A stretch of DNA of 64,000 nt, from contig NZ_LR535679.1 of NCBI RefSeq assembly GCF_900699785.1, positions 434,001 to 498,000 on the forward strand, written 5' to 3'. The stretch's first letter is position 1, and every line of letters begins with the position of its first letter. Both the position numbers and the translations under genes were made by a program. This stretch comes from Campylobacter showae. GTDB taxonomy: Bacteria > Campylobacterota > Campylobacteria > Campylobacterales > Campylobacteraceae. Positions 28,239 to 36,212 of this stretch are shown here, piece by piece. Below the pieces are notes generated by a model, which saw only the letters and a program-made list of their open reading frames with translations, was not told the DNA's origin and ran no database searches.

Positions 28239-29489
28239 CTATTTTAGGCTGATTAGCTCGAGGGGGTCTATGTGGTAGTTTTTCTGCGTTACTTCAAAGG
28301 TTAGATCTCGCTGCACGCGCCCGATGACGTAGCCTTTTTGTACCTTTGCGCCCACTTTTACCGTAGGAGCGATCTGGCTAAGGTGCGCGTAGATCGTGTG
28401 GATGCCGTTTGGATTTTCGATGATGACGACCTTATCTAGCATCGCAGTTTCTTTGGCAAAGACCACTTTGCCGTTAAATACGCTTTTTACCTTTGCGTCG
28501 GCCGAATTTGCGCTTAGCACGACCGATTCGTTAAAAATTTTGATGTTATAGATGGGGTCTACGTAGTTGCCGAATTTTTGCTTGACCGTAAAACCGTCAA
28601 GCGGCGCGATCGTCTTTTCGCCGCTATATTTTTTTACGAGGCTAGTTTGATAGCTCGAGCCAAACTGCTTGACGTCGCCATCAGACGCGCTCGCGGTAGC
28701 CTCGCCCTTTTTATCTTTCTTATTTTTTTGAGCTTTAGCTTCGGCTGCTTTTTGCGCGGCTAGGGCTTTTTTAGCCTCCTCACTCTCCCTTTTTGCTACG
28801 ATTTTTAGCTCTTCTAGCGTCTTTCTGATCTCGTCTTGTTGGGCTTGTAGGCGCGAGAGTTGCTTTTGATAAATTTCCTTATCCCGCTTTAAATTCGCCA
28901 GCGTTTTCATCTGCTTATCCTGCAGAGAAACGAGCTCGGCTTGCTTAAATTTAAAGGTTTTTAAATTCGACTTTATCCCGTCGATCTTATCGTTTTGGGT
29001 TTTTATCAAATTTTGCGTACTTTCGTACTGCTTGGCTAGCTCGTTAAAATCATCTTTTAGTACCGAATTTAGCTTGCTTAAAATCTCGGTCGCGATGATG
29101 CTATCCACGCCCTCCTCGTACTCTTTTGGCATTATGAGATCGAAAGAAAACTCGTCCGAGATGATACGTACGATGCTTTTTTGTATGTCTTTTTGGCTTT
29201 GCGTGAGGTCTTTGTTTTGCTTTACCAGCTCGTCAAGCTCGCCGCTAGCGCTTTTGGCGCTATTTTCTAACTGAGCTATTTGCATTATGAGCTCTTTCAT
29301 CTTATCGTCGGTTTGCTTGACGCTTTTTTCGCCGCCGAGTATGTCGCCGGCTAGGTCGTCGAGCTTTTTATTTAGCTGCTTTTCAAGCTCTTTTGAGGAC
29401 TCGAGATAGGTCGTTTGATTTTTTATCTTCTCGCCCGTGCTTGCATTTAAGCAAAGCGCGGCAGCCAGCAAAAAGCAAATTTTCCTCAT
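28239..29489 (-). CDS. EnvC-like murein hydrolase activator (degenerate LytM/M23 domain)
   Basis: 416 residues: signal peptide (about 1-18), about 230 residues of heptad-rich coiled coil, an Ala/Lys linker, and a C-terminal LytM fold (about 295-416). The zinc ligands of active M23 peptidases are missing: the usual HxxxD site reads IYNIKIFNES and the final HxH is replaced by TFEVTQKN, with only IYAHLSQ kept. This is the hallmark of EnvC-type activators rather than enzymes. It overlaps ftsX by 4 bases, so FtsEX is the likely partner and AmiA the likely target. Equivalent of Cj1275. Confidence 0.85.
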   Translation of the reverse strand: MRKICFLLAAALCLNASTGEKIKNQTTYLESSKELEKQLNKKLDDLAGDILGGEKSVKQTDDKMKELIMQIAQLENSAKSASGELDELVKQNKDLTQSQKDIQKSIVRIISDEFSFDLIMPKEYEEGVDSIIATEILSKLNSVLKDDFNELAKQYESTQNLIKTQNDKIDGIKSNLKTFKFKQAELVSLQDKQMKTLANLKRDKEIYQKQLSRLQAQQDEIRKTLEELKIVAKRESEEAKKALAAQKAAEAKAQKNKKDKKGEATASASDGDVKQFGSSYQTSLVKKYSGEKTIAPLDGFTVKQKFGNYVDPIYNIKIFNESVVLSANSADAKVKSVFNGKVVFAKETAMLDKVVIIENPNGIHTIYAHLSQIAPTVKVGAKVQKGYVIGRVQRDLTFEVTQKNYHIDPLELISLK

Positions 29490-30301
29490 ATCGCCCTTGC
29501 TTTTCTCATCACGAGATAAACGGCAAAAAAGCTAATCGCAAGCGAAACGCCCAGCAGTACACCGCCCTCGTAAAACAGATCTATCGCGGGCAAATTTATA
29601 TTTAGGTCGGTAGCTACTTCTTTAACCGGCTGCAAATCCGGCAAAATAATATAAAAAACCGCCACCAAAACGGTCGCGATAAAAGAATCAAACAGCGCGG
29701 TTTTGTATAAAGCGCCCGATTTTAGCCACGACGGAGCGCCAAGAAGCGTCATTATCTCGATACGCTCTTTGTGCTCATAGAGCCAAATTCGCATCTGCTT
29801 TGCGATAAGCATGAGCCCGATTAGGCCGATTAGGCCCGAAAATATCGCGGATATATTTTTAATCAGCTGCATGATTTTATAAATTTTATCGTGCGTTTTT
29901 GAAAAGGTCTCAACCCTACTCACGCCGTTAATCTTTGAAATTTTATCCTTGATTTCTTCCATATATTTCGTGCTTGGAAAGGCGTTTAGCTTTAGCGAGT
30001 AAAATTTAGGCAACGCGTTTTGCAAAACGGCGATATTTTTAGACGATATGTCCTTAGCAAGCCTCTCTAGCACGGGCTTTGAGCTAAGCGGTTCAAGCGA
30101 CTCGAAGGTATAAATAAGCGGCTTTACGTCGGTAGCATTTAGCTCGTTTTGACTTACGATGATGATGCTATAGTCTTTGTTCATCACGGACTCGTACTCA
30201 TCCACCACTCGCCCGACTAGCAATATAAACTGAATGCCCACGAGCAGCGCCACTAGCGGGATTATCGCGCTTAGATGGGTTTTAAAGGATTTCATGTACA
30301 T
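29486..30301 (-). CDS. ftsX: Cell division protein FtsX
   Basis: 271-residue permease-like protein with the FtsX topology: one N-terminal membrane helix (about 12-30), a periplasmic loop (about 31-155), then three more helices (about 160-180, 208-228, 245-265). With FtsE it transmits division signals across the membrane to the periplasmic coiled-coil partner encoded directly downstream. A start two codons later is possible. Overlaps ftsE by 20 bases. Confidence 0.88.
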   Translation of the reverse strand: MYMKSFKTHLSAIIPLVALLVGIQFILLVGRVVDEYESVMNKDYSIIIVSQNELNATDVKPLIYTFESLEPLSSKPVLERLAKDISSKNIAVLQNALPKFYSLKLNAFPSTKYMEEIKDKISKINGVSRVETFSKTHDKIYKIMQLIKNISAIFSGLIGLIGLMLIAKQMRIWLYEHKERIEIMTLLGAPSWLKSGALYKTALFDSFIATVLVAVFYIILPDLQPVKEVATDLNINLPAIDLFYEGGVLLGVSLAISFFAVYLVMRKARAI

Positions 30302-30953
30302 GTCCGTCTTCTATAACAAAATGTCTGTAAGGCACTCTTAGAGAGCTTGGCACTTTGTGCGTGACGACCACGATGCAGGTACCCAAAAACTCCTTGGCCG
30401 AGCGCAAAAGCCCCCAGATAACGTCGCTTGAATATTCATCGAGGCTACCCGTAGGCTCGTCGCAAAGCAGCAAATTTGGATTATGCGCCAGAGCTCTAGC
30501 CATCGCAGCTCGCTGCTGTTCGCCACCGCTTAGCTCGTTTGGATACTTGTGCGCTCTGTGGAGCAAATTTACGTGCTTTAAGAGCTTAGTCGCCTGATTT
30601 TTACAAACATTTGCGCTAAGGCCTTTTATCATTAGCGGCAGCATAACGTTTTTTTCGATATTCCACTCGCTTATCAGACGGTAGTTTTGAAAAACCACGC
30701 CTATGCGCTGTCTTAGTTTATCTAGATTTTGCCCGCCAAGATTCATCATATCGGTTAGGCAAACGTTTAGCGAGCCCGCGCTTGGCTTTATCTCGCCGTA
30801 AAAAGATTTTAAAAGCGTCGATTTGCCGCTACCGCTTTGCCCCGTGATAAAAACGAAATCATTAGCGTAAATGTCGAATTTCGCGTCCGTTATGAGCTTT
30901 TCGCAGCCCTCGTATCCTAGACAAAGCCCGCTTGCGCTAATTATTTTTTGCAT
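30282..30953 (-). CDS. ftsE: Cell division ATP-binding protein FtsE
   Basis: 223-residue ABC ATPase: Walker A GQSGSGKS (residues 38-45), Q-loop QNYRL, signature LSGGEQQR and Walker B LLLCDEPTGSLD. The match to FtsE rather than a general transporter ATPase rests on its overlap with ftsX and the syntenic order trmB-ftsE-ftsX-lytM (Cj1278-Cj1275). Overlaps trmB by 17 bases. Confidence 0.9.
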   Translation of the reverse strand: MQKIISASGLCLGYEGCEKLITDAKFDIYANDFVFITGQSGSGKSTLLKSFYGEIKPSAGSLNVCLTDMMNLGGQNLDKLRQRIGVVFQNYRLISEWNIEKNVMLPLMIKGLSANVCKNQATKLLKHVNLLHRAHKYPNELSGGEQQRAAMARALAHNPNLLLCDEPTGSLDEYSSDVIWGLLRSAKEFLGTCIVVVTHKVPSSLRVPYRHFVIEDGHVHEIL

Positions 30954-32115
30954 CCGCCAAATACTCCTTCAACGCAAGATGCGCCTTTAAATTTTCAGCC
31001 GTAACGAGCGGCTTTTTTATAAAATATTCCGCACCTTTTTCGCCAAGCAAAACATAGCAATGCTCGGGCGCGTTAAATGCGCCAAACGCCGCGCGAATTA
31101 AAATTTCGCCGCCTTCTTTTTCGTATTTTTCCTCTAAATGCAAGAAAAAATCATCCTCTTTTATCGTTTGGTTGCTAAATTTAGCCGAGATTTTGCTCGT
31201 GTCGTAGCCGTTTTCAAATTTTAGCTCGCCCTGATCTGCTCTAGGCTCGCTTTGCTTTTCGCAGGTAAAGATAACGTCGTAAATATCTTTTTGATGCCTT
31301 TTCCAGCGGTCTTCGTACTTGCTGCTTACTTTTAGGTCGCGGTTTTTATAAATTTGCACGTCGGCGTCGCTTAGATCTAAAATTTGCGCCAAAGTAAAGT
31401 CCGCATACTCGCGGCTATCGGTTCGCAGCTCAAATTTGCCGCCCACTTTTAGCGTTCGCTCGCACTCCAGGGCAAATTTAGCCGATGCCACGCGCCTATG
31501 AGGAGCGTCGTCCCAAGGCACGGGAAAATGCAAAAAAATCTTATCTATAAAATTTGACTCCACAAGCGATAAAAGTAGCCTCGCGTCGCAGTTTACGAGC
31601 ATGACGTTGTTTAGATTTTTAGCTTTTGTCAGCTTTGCGACCTGCTCGAGCGAGGGTTTGTAGACCTCGATACCGACGACTAGGGTATTTGGATTATTTT
31701 CCGCCTGAAATAGCAAGTGCCTGCCAGAACCAAATCCGATCTCGATAAATTTGCTCTGAAATTCGCTCTGATTTAAATTTTCAAGCAGCTCGCCCACGCT
31801 AAAGATCGCCGAGTCTTTTTGCGTGAGGCGCGTGTTTTTTACCGCGATGGCTTCGCTTAAAATTTGATCGCAGTAAAGCTCTTTAAATTTAATCAAAGCA
31901 TTTTGCAAAAGCCCTATTTTGGCAGGCTTCGTTAGCTTTTCGCCCTTTACGACCCAGTCGTTTTCACGCTTTTTTAGCGTGATAAAAAACTCCTCGCTAG
32001 AGCTTTTTGTATAAACGAGGCTTACGCCCTGCCTGCCGCGAGCCTCCCACAAAAAGCTTATCTCGCCGCAATCTTTTGGCGTAAAATTTACGTTTTTAGC
32101 TATAAAATTGGGCAT
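30937..32115 (-). CDS. trmB: tRNA (guanine-N7-)-methyltransferase, extended form
   Basis: SAM-dependent enzyme that makes m7G46 in tRNA. Central Rossmann domain with EIGFGSGRHLLFQA (SAM binding) and HFPVPWDDAPHRR (family signature). At 392 residues it is far longer than E. coli TrmB (about 240), with about 120 extra residues at each side; the long form is usual in Campylobacter and Helicobacter. Shares one base with flpA. Confidence 0.9.
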   Translation of the reverse strand: MPNFIAKNVNFTPKDCGEISFLWEARGRQGVSLVYTKSSSEEFFITLKKRENDWVVKGEKLTKPAKIGLLQNALIKFKELYCDQILSEAIAVKNTRLTQKDSAIFSVGELLENLNQSEFQSKFIEIGFGSGRHLLFQAENNPNTLVVGIEVYKPSLEQVAKLTKAKNLNNVMLVNCDARLLLSLVESNFIDKIFLHFPVPWDDAPHRRVASAKFALECERTLKVGGKFELRTDSREYADFTLAQILDLSDADVQIYKNRDLKVSSKYEDRWKRHQKDIYDVIFTCEKQSEPRADQGELKFENGYDTSKISAKFSNQTIKEDDFFLHLEEKYEKEGGEILIRAAFGAFNAPEHCYVLLGEKGAEYFIKKPLVTAENLKAHLALKEYLADAKNN

Positions 32116-33332
32116 TATTCGACGGCTATCTCGGCTTTTTGAGAAGCGTCGGAGCTTATGCCGTATTCATCTACGGCGATCACTTTATAGCTGTATTTTA
32201 GCCCGTATGTTACGCTATTATCGACAAATTCGTTGCCCGTTATATTTGTAAATTTTTGCTCGCTTCCGCCGCCGTCTCTTATAACGGTAAAGCTTCTAGC
32301 CTTATCAGAGGCGTTCCACGTGAGCTTAACCGCCGTGCTGTCAGCCACGATAGATGATACGACCGGCGCGTCGATAGCTCCTAGCGTCATGCCGATTATA
32401 GGCTCGCTAGGCTTTTTAGACTCTAGGCCGTCTTTATCGACGATGGTGATTTTATAGTATCTAGTCGCGCCGTTTTCGTTTATGAGATCCTCGTAGCTAT
32501 TAGACGTGGTTTTGACGAGGTAGGTGTACGGCATAAATTTACTTGACGCGCTATAAATTTTATAGTAGCCAAAGTCGTCGCTAGCCACGCTGTCCCACGT
32601 CAAAATAATCTTTTTAGGCACGTTTTGAGTAGCCTGCGCATTTACGACCTCGCTTGGTAGCTGCTTCGTCGTAGAGTCCACGATCTCGCTAGGTTTTGAG
32701 ATCGTACCGCTAGTCGTTTTTACGAAAACTCTATACTTGTAGCTTCTACCCGACTTCACATCGTCATCGATATACTCGGCATTTAGTCTGCCTTTTACCT
32801 CGGCTATTTGTCTCCAGTTTTCTTTATTTATATCGGCCTTTTCGACGACGTAAGATGCCACGCGAAGGTCCGGATGCGGTCTCCAGATGAGCTTCACGCG
32901 CTCAGGTAAATTCGTAAGCGCTCTAACGAAAGGTACGGAGTCCATAAGAGGCTTGGTTGTGGTACTAACGATCATGCCCGGGCCCGAGATTTGCTTGCTT
33001 TCGTTATACGTTCTCATTTCGTACGAGTAGGTCGTCTCGGGAGCTAAATTTGCATCCACGTAGTGGCTGGCAAAGCGGTCTTTTATGTCGGCTACGAACT
33101 TCATTTTGCCGTTATTTTCGTTTGGATTTGAGCGGTATAGATAGTAGCCTGCGACGTTTGAGGTCGGAGTCGGCGTCCACTCAAAGCCCACTTCGGTCAT
33201 ATCGCTGATGGTTTTTAGGCTCTGGACGGTCGGCAAATTCGGATTTACTTGCGCAGGCCCGCTAGAGGATACGCATCCACTCATCACAATGGCCAAAGAG
33301 CTCGCTAAGCCCCACAAAATCAATCTTTTCAT
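32115..33332 (-). CDS. flpA: Fibronectin type III lipoprotein (FlpA-like)
   Basis: 405-residue outer-membrane lipoprotein: type II signal peptide with lipobox VMSGC (Cys about 19), then about four fibronectin type III repeats (for example EVGFEWTPTPTSNVAGYYLYRS, VKLIWRPHPDLRVASYVVEK, KIILTWDSVASDDFGYYKI, VKLTWNASDKARSFTVIRD). The C. jejuni equivalent Cj1279 is the fibronectin-binding adhesin FlpA. Adhesion by this protein is inferred from homology. Its 5' end overlaps the 3' end of rluD by 71 bases. Confidence 0.88.
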   Translation of the reverse strand: MKRLILWGLASSLAIVMSGCVSSSGPAQVNPNLPTVQSLKTISDMTEVGFEWTPTPTSNVAGYYLYRSNPNENNGKMKFVADIKDRFASHYVDANLAPETTYSYEMRTYNESKQISGPGMIVSTTTKPLMDSVPFVRALTNLPERVKLIWRPHPDLRVASYVVEKADINKENWRQIAEVKGRLNAEYIDDDVKSGRSYKYRVFVKTTSGTISKPSEIVDSTTKQLPSEVVNAQATQNVPKKIILTWDSVASDDFGYYKIYSASSKFMPYTYLVKTTSNSYEDLINENGATRYYKITIVDKDGLESKKPSEPIIGMTLGAIDAPVVSSIVADSTAVKLTWNASDKARSFTVIRDGGGSEQKFTNITGNEFVDNSVTYGLKYSYKVIAVDEYGISSDASQKAEIAVE

Positions 33333-34278
33333 CTATATTCTCCTTGCTAAATTTGCTAAGTAAAATTTCACTAAAATCATCCCAGACAGGCGCTACGAAG
33401 CTCATTTGCCCGCCCGTGCGCGGATGCGTGAAATACAGCCCGTAGGCGTGAAGCATTACTCGGCCGATTTTATCCTTTTCGCTCTTAAAACCGTATAAAG
33501 CATCGCCCAAAATATGGCGGTTTAGGCTAGCTAGATGCACTCTTATCTGATGAGTTCTACCCGTAAAAAGCTTTGCCGCGATCAAATTTACACCCGCGTT
33601 TTTGCTCTGCACGGGGCCGTCAAATTCGCTAAAAAGCAAATTCGCAAAGGCGCTTTTTGCCACGCGGCCGTCCGAGACGATCGCCTTTTTTAGGCGGTTA
33701 GCGGGATTTCGTCCGATAGCTCGTTCGACGATGCAGTTTTGCTTGAGCGGCAAATCCGTTAGCGCTAGATAAATCCGCCCCATGCTTTTGTCGCTTAACT
33801 GGCTTGAAAGCGCAGCGTGAGCGGCGTTATTTTTAGCCACGACGATAGCTCCGCTAGTGCCCTTATCTAGCCTGTGAACGATACCCGCCCTACTTTGTCC
33901 GCTTAAATTTGATAGCAAAAACCCCTTCGCACCGAGCCAATCCACAAGCGTGGGTTCCTTGACGCTAGGAGCGGGGTGGACGACCAAATTTGCCGGTTTA
34001 TTTAGCACGAGCAAATCCTCGTCCTCATAAATGATCGGCACTTCGAATTCCGCTTCAAATTTAGTCGTATCAGGGTCGCTTTGCTCAAATTTGATCCTCA
34101 AAACGTCGCCCAAATTTAGCTTCGCCGAGGGCTTAGTTAGCAGCTTGCCGTTTAGACTAACCAGCCCGCTTTTTATCAAATTTAGCGCTTGGTTTCTAGC
34201 GACGTTTAGCTCGGTAGCCAAAAATGCGTCCGCCCTAGCCTGCGCATCCTCTAAAATTTTGATTTCTTTTTCCGTCAT
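33262..34278 (-). CDS. rluD: Ribosomal large subunit pseudouridine synthase RluD type
   Basis: 338 residues: an S4 RNA-binding domain (about 10-70) and a pseudouridine synthase domain with the catalytic motif GIVHRLDKGTSG (catalytic Asp). RluD acts on helix 69 of 23S rRNA. I prefer ATG 34278 (AAGGAA upstream) to a TTG 16 codons earlier, which lies in the promoter region. The last 71 bases are shared with flpA in another frame. Confidence 0.88.
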   Translation of the reverse strand: MTEKEIKILEDAQARADAFLATELNVARNQALNLIKSGLVSLNGKLLTKPSAKLNLGDVLRIKFEQSDPDTTKFEAEFEVPIIYEDEDLLVLNKPANLVVHPAPSVKEPTLVDWLGAKGFLLSNLSGQSRAGIVHRLDKGTSGAIVVAKNNAAHAALSSQLSDKSMGRIYLALTDLPLKQNCIVERAIGRNPANRLKKAIVSDGRVAKSAFANLLFSEFDGPVQSKNAGVNLIAAKLFTGRTHQIRVHLASLNRHILGDALYGFKSEKDKIGRVMLHAYGLYFTHPRTGGQMSFVAPVWDDFSEILLSKFSKENIDEKIDFVGLSELFGHCDEWMRIL

Positions 34279-34304
34279 TTTTGGATTTGTTTCCTTTAAA
34301 ATGC

Positions 34305-34310
34305 TATAAT
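34305..34310 (+). promoter_or_regulatory. -10 box of rodA
   Basis: TGCTATAAT, an extended -10 element, lies 20 bases before the TTG start of rodA, in the divergent gap to rluD. The short distance implies a leader of only about 15 bases. Confidence 0.55.
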
Positions 34311-34330
34311 CGCTCAAAAAAGGCAAATTT

Positions 34331-35437
34331 TTGATAAGACTCGATAGGCGAATTTTAACCCATTTTGACTTCGTTCAGCCGTTTTTGATACTTCCTATTA
34401 TTATTTTATCATACATTTTGGTTTCTGAGGCAAATTCTATCCTAGCCGGCAAGCAGCTTGTATATTTCGGCGTCGGTCTAGCTGCGTTTTTATTTTTCTT
34501 TTTGCTCCCGATTCGCAAGATTGCCTGGCTCATACCTCTATTTTACTGGATTTGCATCGTTTTGCTTATTAGCGTAGATTTGTTTGGCACTAGCAAACTA
34601 GGCGCAAAAAGATGGCTCGAGTTTCCCTTTATCCACTTTACGCTTCAGCCCTCAGAGATCATGAAGCCGGCGCTTCTTTTGATGCTAGGCTATCTCATCA
34701 AACAGCGCCCGCCGGAGGAATACGGCTACGGTCTCAAGGACTTTTTACGCCTTAGCTTTTATATCCTTTTGCCTTTCGTGCTGATTTTAAAAGAGCCCGA
34801 TCTTGGCACCGCTTTAATACTGCTCATCGTGGGCTACGCCGTACTTTTTATCATCGGTGTAAATAAAAAAATTTGGGTCGCGATATTTGCGGGGATTTTG
34901 CTCTCGGCACCCGTGATTTATGAAAATTTGCACGATTATCAAAAAAAGCGCATTACCGATTTTTTAAGCGAAGAGTCCAACTACCACGTGCGCCAAAGCA
35001 TCATCGCTATCGGCAGCGGCGGCCTAAAAGGCAAACCAAAAGACGAGGCGACGCAGACACATTTTAAATTTTTACCGATTTCGACTAGCGATTTTATTTT
35101 CGCATACACGATCGAGCGATATGGATTTTACGGCGGGCTTGCGCTACTTAGCTTTTACGGCGCGCTGATAGCTCATCTGCTCAGCCTAAACTACGGGCTA
35201 AAGGATGATTATTTTACTCAGACGATGGCGTCGGGGATCGGAGTGCTTATTTTTATTTACGTGAGTATAAATATCATGATGACGATCGGTTTTGCGCCTG
35301 TGGTGGGCATTCCGCTGCCGTTTTACAGTTACGGCGGCAGTAGCTTCGTTACTTTTATGTGCCTTTTTGGGATTTTACAAAATTTGCTCGCGTTTAGGTT
35401 TGATTCGACATATAAATTAGTACAATTTAAATTTTAG
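34331..35437 (+). CDS. mrdB: Rod-shape-determining protein RodA (SEDS glycosyltransferase)
   Basis: Ten-helix SEDS-family polymerase that makes lateral-wall glycan strands with PBP2. 368 residues; DRRILTHFDF at the N terminus matches Campylobacter RodA, and the SEDS signatures KEPDLGTALILL and GFAPVVGIPLPFYSYGGSS are present. The start codon is TTG; no ATG is available near the conserved N terminus. Equivalent of Cj1282, located next to rluD. Confidence 0.93.
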   Translation: MIRLDRRILTHFDFVQPFLILPIIILSYILVSEANSILAGKQLVYFGVGLAAFLFFFLLPIRKIAWLIPLFYWICIVLLISVDLFGTSKLGAKRWLEFPFIHFTLQPSEIMKPALLLMLGYLIKQRPPEEYGYGLKDFLRLSFYILLPFVLILKEPDLGTALILLIVGYAVLFIIGVNKKIWVAIFAGILLSAPVIYENLHDYQKKRITDFLSEESNYHVRQSIIAIGSGGLKGKPKDEATQTHFKFLPISTSDFIFAYTIERYGFYGGLALLSFYGALIAHLLSLNYGLKDDYFTQTMASGIGVLIFIYVSINIMMTIGFAPVVGIPLPFYSYGGSSFVTFMCLFGILQNLLAFRFDSTYKLVQFKF

Positions 35438-35452
35438 GTATTCAAATTGTAC
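35420..35452. promoter_or_regulatory. Inverted repeat GTACAATTT...AAATTGTAC before mccR
   Basis: Perfect 9-bp arms at 35420-35428 and 35444-35452 flank the stop of rodA, 64 bases before mccR. It could be a rodA transcription stop or a binding site for MccR or another regulator; no T-run follows. A plausible mccR -10 (TTAGTAT, near 35484-35490) lies downstream of it. Confidence 0.45.
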
Positions 35453-35516
35453 CAAATAATAATCACCCCTTAAGCTTGCTTGTGTTAGTATCGGCAAAAT
35501 TTAGTACGGGAAAAAG

Positions 35517-36212
35517 ATGCAAGATTACTCTATTTTAGATGTTTTATCTAACAAAAAAGTCCTTTGTTTAGAGGATGAGCCTTATATATTAAAAAATATG
35601 ATCGACTCCCTTGAGCTATTTTTTGCCGAAGTAAAAGGCGTAAGCGACGGCATCGAAGCGCTAGACGAGGCTATGAGCGGCTCATACGACGCGCTTGTCC
35701 TAGATGTCAGCGTCCCGCACATGGACGGTTTAGAGGTAGCTAAAAAGATCCGCTGTGCAAACCGCAAAATCCCTATCGTCATCATCTCAAGCCACACTGA
35801 GCAAGAGTATCTGTGGCGCGCGGTCGAGCTAAAGATCACGAGATATCTCTCAAAGCCCTACGATAAAGATACGTTTATAAAAGCGCTAGAAGACGTTGCG
35901 ATGGAGCTCATCGACCATACGCCGATGTTTAGTATCAACGACGAGCTCAAATATGATTTTAGTAAAAAAATCATATATATAAAGGAAGAGGCCTGTCGCC
36001 TCTCCAAAAGCGAGAGCAAGCTTTTGGAGTATTTTTTAAACAACAAAAACCAAACTATCACTTACGAACAGCTATTTGATTACATGTGGGAATTTGAACA
36101 ACCGACCAAAGAAGCCATCAAAACCATCGTAAAGGATCTGCGCCGCAAGATCGGCAAAGACACAATCAAAAATTTATACGGCGTAGGATATCTATGTGAA
36201 GTCCAAATTTAA
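35517..36212 (+). CDS. mccR: Response regulator of the sulfite-reduction locus (OmpR type)
   Basis: 231 residues: receiver domain (about 12-125) with the phospho-acceptor Asp63 in LVLDVSVPHMDG and conserved Lys in LSKPYD; winged-helix DNA-binding domain (about 140-230, RLSKSESKLLEYFLNN, IKTIVKDLRRKIG, LYGVGYL). It overlaps the kinase gene by 17 bases. In Wolinella succinogenes the mcc cluster carries a related two-component pair named MccRS; the name is transferred on position, order and domain type. Confidence 0.85.
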   Translation: MQDYSILDVLSNKKVLCLEDEPYILKNMIDSLELFFAEVKGVSDGIEALDEAMSGSYDALVLDVSVPHMDGLEVAKKIRCANRKIPIVIISSHTEQEYLWRAVELKITRYLSKPYDKDTFIKALEDVAMELIDHTPMFSINDELKYDFSKKIIYIKEEACRLSKSESKLLEYFLNNKNQTITYEQLFDYMWEFEQPTKEAIKTIVKDLRRKIGKDTIKNLYGVGYLCEVQI

